Shown: positions 1 through 11,034, counted from the first letter of the stretch. The stretch is DNA of 64,000 bases from Kitasatospora aureofaciens (GCF_001188955.3 NZ_JPRF03000014.1:1-64000), one strand, 5' to 3'. Numbers and translations: made by a program. The notes: generated by a model from the sequence alone, not told the origin.

Positions 1-2082
<2,082 letters not shown>

Positions 2083-2535
2083 CCACGATCACCGCCTCTC
2101 GCTTGCACTGCCCGGGGCCTGCTCCGGGCCTTCCTCTCCATGGTCGACCCCTCCGGTCCCGGACGGGAGTCGAGCAGGTCCCGGCTGGACGCGAACGGCC
2201 CCGGGACCCGAGCCTCACCGTGCCTCCCGCCGCATCCTGTGGCTACCCGAGAGCGGGGAACCACCCCCCGCGCGGGGTGCCCGCCGACGGGCGCCGCACG
2301 GTTCGGCGGGGCCACTCCGGCGCCCGCGTCGCCGCGCCCGCGAGCAGCACCGTCACCGCCGTCACCGCCGTCAGTATGACCGCGCCGGCGCGGTCCCGCC
2401 GCTCCGCGCGTCCCACCCGGCTCGGACTGGTCCCTACTCCCTCACCGCGACCGGCATCCTCATCGGGGCCGCCCTTCTGGTGCTGCTCGCGAGCGCTCGC
2501 CGCGACCCTCATCGACCCGCGCCGGAACGGGAACC
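2083..2535. other. intergenic region upstream of ftsH
   Basis: No intact gene is supported. It should hold the ftsH promoter. Near 2435-2490 one forward frame encodes a short hydrophobic stretch (LTATGILIGAALLVLLAS) that looks like a lone membrane segment. It is out of frame with the DUF1707 remnant that follows and is best read as gene debris. Confidence 0.4.
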
Positions 2536-2976
2536 CGACTCGACCGCGCCTACGCGGCCAAAACCTACGGCGAACTCGACACCCTGGTGGCGGACCTGGG
2601 CGGCCGACCGGCCGACGGGGCGGACTCCGGCGACGACGTCCTCGTACTCAAGCCCAAGCTGGCCAACATCCGGCAGAGCGGGCGGTGGACGGTACCGTCC
2701 CGGATCGTCGCCGAGTGCCGGATGATGCACATCGAGATCGACTTCACCGAAGCCGTCTGCCCGCACCGCGAGGTCACCGTCGAGGCGACGTGCGGTGCGG
2801 GTCACATCCGGCTGGTCGTCCCGGCCGGGTGGGGCGTGCGGGTGGACGGGTCGAGCACCAACACCGGCCACATCGTCAACAAGGCGACCGAGGCCGCCGA
2901 GCCCGGGGCCCCGACCGTGACCGTCGTCGGCCATCCCCGGTCGGGGCTGATCAAGATCAAGCAGCGCCGCCACTGA
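2536..2976 (+). pseudogene. DUF1707/LiaF-like protein, N-terminus lost
   Basis: The frame reads RLDRAYAAKTYGELDTLVADL, the C-terminal half of a DUF1707 domain. After it comes a beta-rich segment typical of the LiaF-like C-terminal domain in actinomycete DUF1707 proteins (GRWTVPSRI, then IEIDFTEAV). The first half of DUF1707 cannot be found in any frame upstream, where the sequence becomes unrelated, and no start with a ribosome binding site precedes the homologous part. A GTG at 2587 could start a 129-residue product carrying only the C-terminal domain. Intact relatives are small membrane-associated proteins of unclear role. I infer a 5'-truncated remnant; a short functional product is not excluded. 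Confidence 0.5.
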
Positions 2977-3101
2977 TCGCACGGGCCCCGACGCGGTGCG
3001 CGAGCCCCCACGCGGCAGCCGGGGCCCCGCACGCCGAGCGGGCGTCGCCGCATCGCGTGGGCGTCGCCGCACCGAACGGGCGTCGGCGCGCCCGGTAAGC
3101 G

Positions 3102-3740
3102 TCACGAGAAGTCGAGCGACCCCGTCCGGGTCCGCTTGAGCTCGAAGAACTTCGGGTAACCGGCCAGCAGCCGGACTCCCTCGAAGACCCGCAGCGCGTC
3201 CTCGCCGCGCGGGATCGCGCTCAGCACCGGGCCGAAGAAGGCGACGCCGTCCACGTGGATGGTCGGGGTGCCGACCTCTTCGCCGACCGGGTCCATGCCG
3301 TCGTGGTGGCTCTTGCGCAGCGCGATGTCGTACGCCGTGCTACCGGCCGCCTCGGCCAGCTCCTCGGGCAGTCCGGCCGCCACCAGTGCCTCGCGGATGA
3401 CGGTGTCGTCGGCCTCCCGGTCCTGGTCATGCAGGCGGGTGCCGAGCTCGGTGTACAGGTCGCGAAGCACGTGCTCGCCGTGCTGCTCGGCGGCGGCGAT
3501 GCAGACCCGGACGGGGCCCCAGCCGGTGGTCATCAGTCGCTGGTACCGCTCCGGCAGGTCGGTGCGGCCCTCGTTGAGGACGGACAGGCTCATCACCCGG
3601 AAGTTGAGGTCCAGCTCGCGCTGCTTCTCGACCTCCAGGATCCACCGGGAGGTGATCCAGGCGAAGGGGCAGACGGGGTCGAAGTAGAAGTCGACCTTGG
3701 TGGCGTTCTCGTTCGCGTGCGTGTTCACGTCGATGATCAT
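3102..3740 (-). CDS. Rv2466c-like mycothiol-dependent nitroreductase family protein (DsbA fold)
   Basis: 212-residue thioredoxin/DsbA-fold protein. It matches the M. tuberculosis Rv2466c pattern closely: [14 protein letters not shown] near the N-terminus, the VMSLSVLNE segment, the conserved [17 protein letters not shown] (cis-Pro loop) and [10 protein letters not shown], ending in FFELKRTRT. Rv2466c is a mycothiol-dependent cytosolic oxidoreductase with a CPWC site. Here the site reads C24-P-F-A27, so the second (resolving) cysteine is absent, leaving a monothiol site. ATG 3740 begins just downstream (in reading direction) of a strong inverted repeat at 3745-3776. It lies 58 bp beyond the peptidase-like gene on the same strand and could be co-transcribed with it or separately controlled. 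Confidence 0.88.
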   Translation of the reverse strand: MIIDVNTHANENATKVDFYFDPVCPFAWITSRWILEVEKQRELDLNFRVMSLSVLNEGRTDLPERYQRLMTTGWGPVRVCIAAAEQHGEHVLRDLYTELGTRLHDQDREADDTVIREALVAAGLPEELAEAAGSTAYDIALRKSHHDGMDPVGEEVGTPTIHVDGVAFFGPVLSAIPRGEDALRVFEGVRLLAGYPKFFELKRTRTGSLDFS

Positions 3741-3744
3741 AGGT

Positions 3745-3791
3745 TGCGATTGGACCAGTCCCCAGGGCCAATCGCAGACCCTTGCCCTGGG
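3745..3791. promoter_or_regulatory. two overlapping inverted repeats between genes
   Basis: TGCGATTGG (3745-3753) is repeated inverted as CCAATCGCA (3768-3776). A second pair, CCCAGGGC (3761-3768) and GCCCTGGG (3784-3791), overlaps it. The first lies immediately upstream of the Rv2466c-like start and resembles an operator. The second follows the stop of the peptidase-like gene and could form a terminator stem. The two structures exclude each other. Function is inferred from position only. Confidence 0.5.
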
Positions 3792-3798
3792 CCACTTC

Positions 3799-5367
3799 TC
3801 AGCTGCAGGTGGTCCCGTCGGCCGGTACCGTACCGTCCAGCAGGTAGGCGTCCACGGTCTTCTTCAGGCACGGGTTGCCGGTGTTGTAGCCGCCGTGGCC
3901 CTCGCCGTTCAGGGTGACGGCGACGCCGACCCCCGCGCCCAGCTGCTGCGCCATCGCGCGGGCGCCCTCGAGCGGGGTGGCCGGGTCCCCCGTGGTACCG
4001 ACCACCAGGATCGGGGCGGCGCCCGCGGCGGAGACGTCCGGGTGGTCGGACTTGCCGGGGACGGGCCAGCCGGTGCAGGCGGTCAGGCCCCAGGCGGTGA
4101 AGGTGCCGAACACCGGGGAGGCGTTGCGGAACTGCGGCAGCTGCTGTTCGACGTCCTGGTCGGAGTAGCGCTGCCGGGAGTCCACGCAGCTGATCGCCCG
4201 GTTGGCCGCGTTCAGGTTGTTGTAGTGCCCCTGCGGGTCGCGGCCGAGCAGCGAGTCGGCCAGCTGGAGCAGGGTGTCCCCGGTGCCCTGCTGCATGGCC
4301 TCGGTGAGCCCGGAGGCCAGGGCGGGCCAGGTCTGCTGGCTGTACAGGCCGGCCGCGATGCCGGTGATGGCCAGGCCCTCGGTGAGCTTGCGGCCGCTGC
4401 TGGTGGGCAGCGGCGACTGCGACAGCTTCTGCAACAGGCCGGTGATCTTCGCCGTGCCCTCGGCTCCGCCGGGGCCGGTGGGGCAGCTGGGGTCCTGGGT
4501 GGCGCAGGCCTTCATGAAGTCGTTGAGGGCGAGCTGGAAGCCCTGGGCCTGACCGAGCGCGCTCTGCTGCGGGTCCTTGGTCGGGTCGACCACCGAGTCC
4601 AGGACCAGCCGGCCGACCTCCTGGGGGAACAGGTGCGCGTAGACCCCGCCGAGTTCGGTGCCGTAGCTGATGCCGAAGTAGAAGAGCTTCCGGTCGCCGA
4701 CCACCTGACGCATCAGGTCGAGGTCCCGGGCGGCGCTCTCGGTGTCCACGTACGGCAGCACCGGGCCGGAGTTGTGTTCGCAGGCGGTGGTGAACTGCGC
4801 GTTGCTGGCGTCCAGGGCCATGACCTCGGCCGGGCTGTCCGGGGTGCTGTCGACGGCCGCGTTGGCGTCCATCGCCGGGTCGTCCAGGCACTTCACCCCG
4901 GCGCTGTTGCCGACCCCGCGCGGGTCGAAACTCACCAGGTCGTAGCGGGTGTTGAGGGAGGCGTACGCCGGGGCCAGGGCGGGCAGGGTGGCCACGCCGG
5001 AGGCGCCGGGGCCGCCGAAGTTGAAGAACAGCGAGCCGATCCGGTGCTGCTCGTCCTTGGCCCTGCTGCGGATCAGGGCGAGGTCGATGGTCTTGCCGCC
5101 CGGCTTGGCGTAGTCCAGCGGGGCCTTGAGGGTGGCGCACTGCCAGTCGCTCGCGGGCGCGGTACCGCCGCCCTGCGCGGTACTCGGGGCCGGGCACGGG
5201 CGCCAGTCCAGCCGCTGGGTGGCCAGGCCGGAGAGGCTCGGGCCGGTGGCCGGGGAGGTCGGCGCCGGGTCGGCGACGGAGCGGTCGGCGCCCTGGCATC
5301 CGGAGACGGGGGCGAGCAGCAGCGCGGTCAGGCCGAGCGCGCCGGCGCCGCGGACGACGGTGTGCAT
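3799..5367 (-). CDS. secreted S33-family peptidase / alpha-beta hydrolase lipoprotein
   Basis: 522-residue alpha/beta hydrolase of the tripeptidyl aminopeptidase (SlpD/SlpE) type found in Streptomyces. The start at ATG 5367 gives a lipoprotein signal with lipobox LLLAPVSGC, Cys24 being the predicted acylation site; a more upstream start would bury it. Family motifs follow: [10 protein letters not shown] and DPRGVGNS around the oxyanion region, the nucleophile elbow GISYG (Ser near 234), the late Asp in [10 protein letters not shown] and the His in GEGHGGY near the C-terminus. Cys pairs in the cap fit an exported protein. Likely releases N-terminal peptides from extracellular proteins; the substrate is not deducible. 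Confidence 0.88.
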   Translation of the reverse strand: MHTVVRGAGALGLTALLLAPVSGCQGADRSVADPAPTSPATGPSLSGLATQRLDWRPCPAPSTAQGGGTAPASDWQCATLKAPLDYAKPGGKTIDLALIRSRAKDEQHRIGSLFFNFGGPGASGVATLPALAPAYASLNTRYDLVSFDPRGVGNSAGVKCLDDPAMDANAAVDSTPDSPAEVMALDASNAQFTTACEHNSGPVLPYVDTESAARDLDLMRQVVGDRKLFYFGISYGTELGGVYAHLFPQEVGRLVLDSVVDPTKDPQQSALGQAQGFQLALNDFMKACATQDPSCPTGPGGAEGTAKITGLLQKLSQSPLPTSSGRKLTEGLAITGIAAGLYSQQTWPALASGLTEAMQQGTGDTLLQLADSLLGRDPQGHYNNLNAANRAISCVDSRQRYSDQDVEQQLPQFRNASPVFGTFTAWGLTACTGWPVPGKSDHPDVSAAGAAPILVVGTTGDPATPLEGARAMAQQLGAGVGVAVTLNGEGHGGYNTGNPCLKKTVDAYLLDGTVPADGTTCS

Positions 5368-5459
5368 GGGGCAGGTCCACCTCTCGGGTTGGCCGGGCGG
5401 GGTCGGTCCGCCGCTCCGGCCCGGCGGGTCGGTCTCCCCGGTCCGGCGGGTCGGGGCTG

Positions 5460-5532
5460 CTGGACGGGTGTCCCGGACGGGGTTTCGGGACGGGGTCTCC
5501 GGACGGGGCTTCCGGACGGGGGTTCTGGACGC
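5460..5532. repeat. degenerate 13-14 bp tandem repeat (CCGGACGGGGTTTC-like)
   Basis: About five consecutive imperfect copies of a CCGGACGGGG unit, each ending in a short pyrimidine-rich spacer. It lies 90 bp upstream of the lipoprotein start, in the likely promoter region. Confidence 0.7.
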
Positions 5533-5751
5533 ACCGGCGCGCGGTGAGACGGCGTGCGCCCCGGCGCTCGGCACCGTCGGCGCACCACAGACCCTAGGGG
5601 CCACGGGGCGGCGACGCCCGTCGGAATCCCCGGACGGGCGGATCGCGCCGAACCGACTGTCACCGGCCGACCGGGTGAGGGTTCAACCGGCCCACCGGGT
5701 GACAGCCTTACCGCCGGCCGACGGCCGCGGGCGCCCGCCCAGCGCGGACCG

Positions 5752-5796
5752 GTCGCGTCGTGTCGCGTCGTGTCGCGTCGCGTCGCGTCGTTTCGC
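5752..5796. repeat. pentanucleotide microsatellite GTCGC/GTCGT, 9 units
   Basis: Nine adjacent 5-bp units, almost all GTCGC or GTCGT, end 54 bp upstream of the NUDIX start. Such tracts can vary in length by slippage and here would alter promoter spacing or the leader. Confidence 0.8.
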
Positions 5797-5850
5797 GGAA
5801 CGGACCTGGAGTCGAGCGGACCCGGAGTGGATGTGAACCCGGAGGACACC

Positions 5851-6596
5851 TTGAGCACCGACGATCCCGGCGTCGTCAGCGTGGACGTCTTCATCACCAC
5901 CAGCCGGCAGGAGGTGCTGCTGCAACTGCGCGACGATCAGCCGGACATCCGGTGGCCCGCCCACTGGGTCGTCCCCGGCGGGCACCGCGAGCCCGGCGAG
6001 ACCCCCCCCACCAGGCCGCCGTACGCGAACTGCTCGAGGAGACCGGGCTGCACGTGCCCGGCCTGCGCCCCTTCCACCCGGTGCCGGCCGAGACCGACCT
6101 CCGCGGTCCCCGGCGGCGCGCCGTCCACGCCCGGGTCGACGTCGACCCGGCCGAGCTGGTCCTCGGCGAGGGCCAGGAGCTGCGGCTCGTCCCGTTCGCC
6201 GAGGCGCAGCGGATGAAACCGCCACCCGCGCTCAAGGGCTACCTGCGCCAGCTGGAAGCCCGGCTGACCGCCGGGCGGACCCCGGAGTGGGCCGTGGTCG
6301 ACGACATCCACCGCCATATCTCGGCCCATCGGGCCGGGCTCGGCCTGTCGCTGCTGCACCTCCAGGTGGTGAAGATCCAGGAGGAGGCGGGGGAGGTCGC
6401 CGAGGCCCTGCTCGGCGTGCTCGGCGCCAATCCGCGCAAGGGCGTCAGCCCCACCGTGGCGGACCTGCAGGGCGAGCTGTGCGACGTGATCACCGCCGCG
6501 ATGGTCGCGCTGCGCGACACCACCGCCGACCCGGGCACCGTCCTCGCCGAACACCTGGCGCGCTGGCAACCGTCGCGGCTCGATCCGGAGGGGTAG
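5851..6596 (+). pseudogene. NUDIX hydrolase-MazG-like fusion, frameshifted in a C8 tract
   Basis: The best start is TTG 5851, preceded by GGAGG at 5841-5845. The first frame encodes a NUDIX strand region and the start of the Nudix box (PGGHREPGET). The frame is then lost in a run of eight C at 6002-6009. The next frame completes the box (QAAVRELLEETGL) and continues to a C-terminal MazG-like domain with KIQEEAGEVAEA and ELCDVITAAM metal-binding Glu/Asp positions. Removing two C restores the canonical G-x5-E-x7-RE-x-x-EE spacing. The intact product would be about 247 residues and hydrolyse nucleoside di/triphosphates. The break could be mutation, slippage-based phase variation or an assembly error. 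Confidence 0.75.
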
Positions 6597-6836
6597 CCGC
6601 CGGTTCAAGGCTCTTCCGTCGCGCTGGACCCCCCGCAGTTGCCCTGGCCGATCGGCACCCCTGGTGGGGGAAATCCGGAGGTCGGAACCTCCCGATCGGC
6701 ACATGTGCGGGGAATGCGCGGCGGGCGAGGATGACGGTCATCGGGGCCCCGCCGGTGGGGCCCGGGAAGGAGCCCTGCCATGACCGCCCTCCTCGTCTCT
6801 CCCCTCGTCTCTCCCGTCCTCTCGCCCCGGCTCACC

Positions 6837-7514
6837 TCAGGGCAGTTCCAGCCCCGGGCGGCCGCGCACAACGTACGCCGGCAACCGCAGCTCGCCCAGC
6901 ACCGCCCGGGGCAGCCTCAGCCCGAACCGCCGCCCGACCACACCGAGGGTCCGCTGCCACGCGCTCGGGTACGGCACGGCCCCGGGGGCGCAGCGGGTGA
7001 CGCCGTCGGCCTCCAGGACGTTCGCAGCGACCAGTTCCGGGACGAGCAGGTCGGGCTCCTGCCCCCAGCGCCAGCGCTCCTCTCCCAGGCCGAACCCGCA
7101 CAGCACGGCGCCGTCCCGGGCGTAGTCGAGCAGGGCCGGCGGCTGGTCCGGCATCGGCCGGAAGTGGACGACCTCGACGCCGCCGCGCGCTATCTCGGTG
7201 AGCAGTTCGCCGCCGGTCGAGTCCCCGTACTCGATAGCGAAGGACCACCCGTCCGTCTCACCGACCCGGATCACGCCGTCGCCGTCGTCACCGGGGCGGT
7301 AGACCTCGATGTCCAGGCCCCAGATCTCGGTCCCGCTGATCGGCCCGGTGGCGGCAGCCGGATCGGCGCCCATGCGGCGGGCGAGTTCCTCGGGCGGGAT
7401 TCCACGCGCAAAGATCACGCCGTCCACTTCCCCGCCCGCGTCGGCCAGCCACTGGATGCCCTCACCGTCCTGATCCTCGGCCTCGCGCGAACCGTCACCG
7501 ATGACGCCGATCAT
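6837..7514 (-). CDS. DUF6461 family protein
   Basis: 225-residue cytosolic protein. Start ATG 7514 has a strong purine-rich site (GGGGAGGGG) about 5 nt upstream; an upstream start at 7589 would lack one. The pattern WLADAG...FARGIPPEELARRMGA near the N-terminus, followed by repeated Trp and acidic segments, matches the DUF6461 proteins common in Streptomyces and relatives. Function is unknown. The gene is convergent with the NUDIX gene and divergent from the ArsR operon. Confidence 0.75.
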   Translation of the reverse strand: MIGVIGDGSREAEDQDGEGIQWLADAGGEVDGVIFARGIPPEELARRMGADPAAATGPISGTEIWGLDIEVYRPGDDGDGVIRVGETDGWSFAIEYGDSTGGELLTEIARGGVEVVHFRPMPDQPPALLDYARDGAVLCGFGLGEERWRWGQEPDLLVPELVAANVLEADGVTRCAPGAVPYPSAWQRTLGVVGRRFGLRLPRAVLGELRLPAYVVRGRPGLELP

Positions 7515-7642
7515 GACGCCCCTCCCCTCGCGCCGGCCCTGCGGTGGCCAGACGCAGCCGGTCCGCACCCTAACGGAGATCACCGACACCCCTCGCCGAA
7601 CCCGGTCAGCCGCGCCCCGCCCACCAACGCCGTCGCAAAGTC

Positions 7643-7685
7643 TGAGAGTTGACTCTCACGCATTATGAGAGAACACTCTCATAAT
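7643..7685. promoter_or_regulatory. double palindromic operator upstream of the ArsR gene
   Basis: Two adjacent dyads share the half-site TGAGAG/CTCTCA. The first is TGAGAGT-tg-ACTCTCA (7643-7658). The second has 10-bp arms, ATTATGAGAG (7662-7671) and CTCTCATAAT (7676-7685), with a 4-nt spacer. The second ends at the base before ATG 7686. A -35-like TTGACT lies inside the first dyad. The arrangement suggests autoregulation by the ArsR-type protein, blocking promoter and start region. Confidence 0.8.
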
Positions 7686-8285
7686 ATGGAACACGGGAAT
7701 CGCCTGGGCGACATCGAGATCACCGATCCGAAGGCCATGCGAGCGTTGGCGCATCCGGTGCGGCTGGCGATCCTCGAACGGCTGCAACGGCACGGGCCGG
7801 CGACGGCGACGCAGTTGTCACCGGACGTCGGAGCCACCCCGTCCGTGACCAGCTGGCACCTACGACACCTGGCGGGCTTCGGGCTGGTCCAGGACGCCGA
7901 GGCGGCGGCGGACCGGCGGGAGCGGCGATGGGAGGCCGTGGCGCGCGGCTTCCGCTTCGGGATGCCGGCGGACGAAGCGGGCCAGTCGGCCGCCCGGATG
8001 CTGTCCCGAGAGATGTTCGCCCGCTCCGCCGATCTGCCGCACCGGTGGGTGACCGAGACAGAGCCCGAACTCGATCCAATGTGGCGCAAGCCCGCAGGGC
8101 TGGCAAACACCCGCGTGGTGGTGTCCCCCGACGAACTCGCCGCCATCGAGGACGCGATCCAAGGCGTCCTCGCGCCCTATGTGACGCGCGACCCGGCGCA
8201 GCGGCCGAGCGGAAGCCGTGGTGTCCGGCTGCTCCGCTACGTCCTGCCGGAGGCCCACGAGGAGCGGGCGGGTGAGTCGGCGTGA
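7686..8285 (+). CDS. ArsR-type winged-helix transcriptional regulator
   Basis: About 199 residues. The N-terminal winged helix (about residues 12-85) reads DPKAMRALAHPVRLAILERL followed by ATQLSPDVGATPSVTSWHLRHL, typical of ArsR/HTH_20 regulators without metal-binding cysteines. The rest is a longer helical effector domain as in regulators paired with MFS pumps. ATG 7686 is preferred; ATG 7665 would add seven residues but lies inside the operator. Neither has a clear ribosome binding site, so a leaderless transcript is possible. Its stop overlaps the GTG of the next gene (GTGA at 8282-8285), implying translational coupling to the MFS pseudogene. Confidence 0.85.
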   Translation: MEHGNRLGDIEITDPKAMRALAHPVRLAILERLQRHGPATATQLSPDVGATPSVTSWHLRHLAGFGLVQDAEAAADRRERRWEAVARGFRFGMPADEAGQSAARMLSREMFARSADLPHRWVTETEPELDPMWRKPAGLANTRVVVSPDELAAIEDAIQGVLAPYVTRDPAQRPSGSRGVRLLRYVLPEAHEERAGESA

Positions 8286-9592
8286 ACTCCTTGGCGGACA
8301 CTGCCGCTCCGGTGTCCCTGTGGCAGGACGGACGCTTCGTCCGCTTCTGGGCCGGGTAATCGGTCTCCCAGTTCGGTGACCGGATCTCGGAGCTGGCGTT
8401 ACCCCTGATCGCCGTGGTGTCGCTGGATGCCTCGGCTGGGCAGGTCGCGTGGCTGACGGCGCTCGCTTGGGCTCCGAATCTCCTCGCCATCGTGCTCGGA
8501 GCCTGGGTGGACCACCGGCCCCACAAGCGCCGCCTGATGGTCGCGGCTGATCTGGTCCGCGCGTGCGTGCTACTCACCCTGCCCGCGGCCTGCCTGTGGG
8601 GCACGGTGACGCTTCCCCACCTGTACGCGGTGGCACTGCTGACCGGCGCGGCAGCGGTGCTCTTCAACACCGCCTACCCGCCCTTCTTCGCCCACCTCGT
8701 ACCGCGCTCCTCCTACGTCGACGCCAACAGCAAACTCAGCGCCAGCCGGTCCGCCTCCTTCGTCGCGGGCCCTGCCGTGGGCGGTGCCCTCGTCCAGGCC
8801 CTGACCGCACCGTTCGCCGTGGTCGCCGACGCACTGTCCTTCCTGGCCTCGGCCGCCCTGCTCGGGCCGGTCCGGGGCGACGAACCAACCGTCCCCGCCG
8901 CAGGAGCGGCAGAGCCCTCACTGCTGCGGCGGGCCAGGGAGGGGCTGGTCTTCGTCCTCCACCACCCGGTGCTGCGGGCGAGCCTCGGCTGCGCGACGAC
9001 CGTCAACTTCTTCACCTTCATGGCGGGTTCCGGCCTGACCGTCCTGTTCGCCGAACGGGAACTCGGTCTCTCTGCGGGGACCATCGGGCTGGCCTTCGGT
9101 ATCGGATCCACCGGAGCCCTCGCGGGCGCGATGATCGCCCCGAGGATCTCGCAACGCATCGGCGTGGGACGCAGCATCGCGGCGGGCGCCGTACTGTTCC
9201 CGGCCCCCATCGCCATCGCCGCCAGTGCGAGCGGTCCTACCTGGTCCCGCGTGGGGGCCCTGGGGCTTGCCGAGTTCCTCTCCGGAATCGGCGTGATGCT
9301 GTTCGACATCAACCTCAACTCCCTGCAAGCCGCCGTCATACCGGACGGCATGCGCAGCCGGGTGGCCGGCGCCTACAGCACGGTCAACTACGGCACTCGC
9401 CCCATCGGCGCCCTCGCCGGAGGCCTGCTCGCCACTCTCCTGGGACTCACGCCCACCCTGATCACAGCCGCCCTCGGAGGAACCCTGTCCCTCCTCTGGC
9501 TACTCCCCTCCCCGATCCCCCGCATCCACTCCCTCACCCTCACCCCAACCCCCAACACCCCCGAGCCAGCCACCCGCCCCACACCCCAATAG
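8282..9592 (+). pseudogene. MFS transporter interrupted by an early ochre codon
   Basis: From GTG 8282 the frame begins VNSLADTAAPVSLWQDGRF, a normal MFS N-terminus, but codon 26 is TAA (8357-8359). The same frame continues uninterrupted for 411 codons with FGDRISELALPLIAVV and the rest of a 12-TM macrolide-efflux-like MFS protein. Relatives usually carry Gln where the stop lies (AGQSVSQFGDR). The downstream GTGs at 8411/8414 lack a ribosome binding site and would remove most of TM1. The 3' end is Pro/Thr-rich. Partner of the ArsR regulator in a two-gene operon; probably non-functional unless the stop is read through. Confidence 0.85.
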
Positions 9593-9976
9593 CCCCGGCC
9601 GCCTCAGCCGACCCGCGCCCGATCACACCCACGCCATCGCCGTCCGGCGCGTCAGCAGGAGGTGCAGCACACCAGCCACCACAATCCCGCCAGCTCCACA
9701 CCCGCCAGACCAGCCACCACGAATCCGCGCCACGGCCCCAACCGACCAACGCCCCGACAACGCCCACCGCCGCAACCAGCGACACCCCACCCATGACCCA
9801 ACCCGCCCCACACGTCACGCGCTTTCGCACATCACCACGAATCCGCGCCTCGGCCCCCGCCACCCGGCACCCCGACCACACCCGGTACGGGGCACACCCG
9901 CGCACGGGAAGTCGGCCGGTCGAACCTGCAGGCGAAGTCGGTTGGGGTGGTTGTGGGACAGTAAGCGTCCGCCGAT
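9593..9976. other. non-coding region with decayed permease-tail copy
   Basis: No intact gene. The reverse strand near 9623-9700 encodes GIVVAGVLHLLLTRRTA, a diverged copy of the C-terminus of the NCS1 permease at 12.4-13.9 kb. The string CACCACGAATCCGCGCC occurs twice (about 9715 and 9833). A half-copy of the recurring hairpin (GGGAAGTCGG) lies at 9906-9915. Confidence 0.55.
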
Positions 9977-10404
9977 TTGGGTGAACAACGCACCCAGCGC
10001 GTCCTCTCCATACCGCCGAAGAAGAACGGCCTGCTCCGCGTCGCCTTCCCCCGCGCAAACCGCTGCCCCTGCCCGATCCGCGCCCAGTGCACCACCGGTG
10101 TCTCCCTCTCGGCCGGGTCCTGGAGATCCATCCCGAACCGATCCATATCGCCCGGACACGGGTGCAGGCCGAACAGGATACCCCCGAGTGGCGCGAGGCC
10201 TACCAGGCCCGTGCCGGCATCGAGGGCACCGTCTCACAAGCGGTCCGAGGCCCCGGCCTGCGACGATCCCGCTACCAGGGCCTCGCCACAACCCACCTCC
10301 AGAACGTCCTCATCGGCTGGCCATCAACCACCGCCCAGACAGATCGCCGTCCCACCCGCATCCACGCACTCTGCACCCAACACGACATCGCAACGGCAGC
10401 CTGA
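9977..10404 (+). pseudogene. IS1182-like transposase C-terminal remnant
   Basis: One forward frame carries FPRANRCPCPIRAQCTTG, the zinc-ribbon-like segment seen before the last DDE region of IS1182-type transposases. After a frameshift a second frame carries ARTRVQAEQDTPEWREAYQARAGIEGTVSQAVRGPGLRRSRYQGL, the conserved C-terminal block with the catalytic Glu. The N-terminal two thirds and any terminal repeats are missing. A dead fragment. Confidence 0.7.
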
Positions 10405-10592
10405 GCCTGACCTGGATCAACTACTTCGCCAGCAGAGTCGCCGGATCCGACTTCCCGCGCACGGCCCAACCCCCCGGCCGGTCAAGCGCCTTCGCGCGCC
10501 ACCGCCACCCGCCGCATCAGCAGGACACACACCCACAACAGCCACCCCCGACGCCCGACACATCCGACGACACCCGCCGTAATACACGCCAA

Positions 10593-10623
10593 CGCGGGAA
10601 GTCGGACCCGCCGACTTCCCGCG
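10593..10623. terminator. hairpin of the GGGAAGTCGG family, copy 2
   Basis: Perfect 13-bp arms CGCGGGAAGTCGG (10593-10605) and CCGACTTCCCGCG (10611-10623) around a 5-nt loop. Followed, as in copy 1, by GCACAGCCC. It is no longer attached to an intact gene. Confidence 0.7.
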
Positions 10624-10914
10624 CACAGCCCAACCACCCCCGCACATCAGGCCCTTTGCGCGCCACCACGAAGGCGCCCGCCCCCGACGGCCCCCAGTTG
10701 GCCAGCACTGCCATCACCCCCGGCCTTACGACACACCAACGCGTGAACTCGAGCCCACCGACCTCCCGTCCAGCCCACCCCCAGGGCCAGGCCATTTCGC
10801 CCGCCTCACCACGAGGACAAACGGCGCAACAGCCACCACGATCACCACCGCCGGTTCCACACCCGCCGAACCAGCCACCGCACATCCGCAGTACAGCCCG
10901 CCGCGTACCCGCCA

Positions 10915-10947
10915 GCGCAGGAAGTCGGGCTGGCCGACTTCCTGCGC
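10915..10947 (-). terminator. native terminator hairpin of the NCS1 permease (copy 1)
   Basis: Perfect 14-bp arms GCGCAGGAAGTCGG (10915-10928) and CCGACTTCCTGCGC (10934-10947) with a 5-nt loop. It starts 14 nt beyond the original permease stop on the reverse strand. The IS insertion has separated it from the gene. Confidence 0.75.
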
Positions 10948-10986
10948 ACAGCCCCCGTCGGTCAGGCGCGTTCGCGCGCCGCTGCC

Positions 10987-11034
10987 GTCCGCCGCATCAG
11001 CAGGGCGTACACCGCTGCCGCCACCACGATCCCC
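10987..11034. repeat. 48-bp direct repeat, left copy
   Basis: Identical over 48 bases to 12431-12478 and abuts the left end of the IS element exactly. It encodes (reverse strand) the permease C-terminal segment GIVVAAAVYALLMRRT. Confidence 0.9.

Larger units (their letters stand above)
5368..5850. other. intergenic region with low-complexity repeats
   Basis: No gene is supported. It separates the divergent peptidase-like and NUDIX genes and should hold both promoters. Two repeat tracts occupy part of it and are listed separately. Confidence 0.5.
10405..11034. repeat. array of diverged permease-3'-end and terminator modules
   Basis: Read on the reverse strand, this stretch contains the original end of the NCS1 permease (residues to RRTAAARERA, native stop 10962-10964), its hairpin, then further degraded copies. 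A VIVVAVAPFVLVVRRAKW-like tail lies near 10800-10860, a second perfect hairpin at 10593-10623, and an LLMRRVAVAREGA-like tail plus single hairpin arm near 10449-10520. Hairpin centres are about 324 bp apart. No intact reading frame is present. Confidence 0.65.

Noticed and set aside
5752..5796. GTCGC repeats considered as protein-coding Arg/Val/Ala repeats
   Set aside because: No frame through them has a start with a ribosome binding site or continues into a recognised protein; it is leader DNA of the NUDIX gene.
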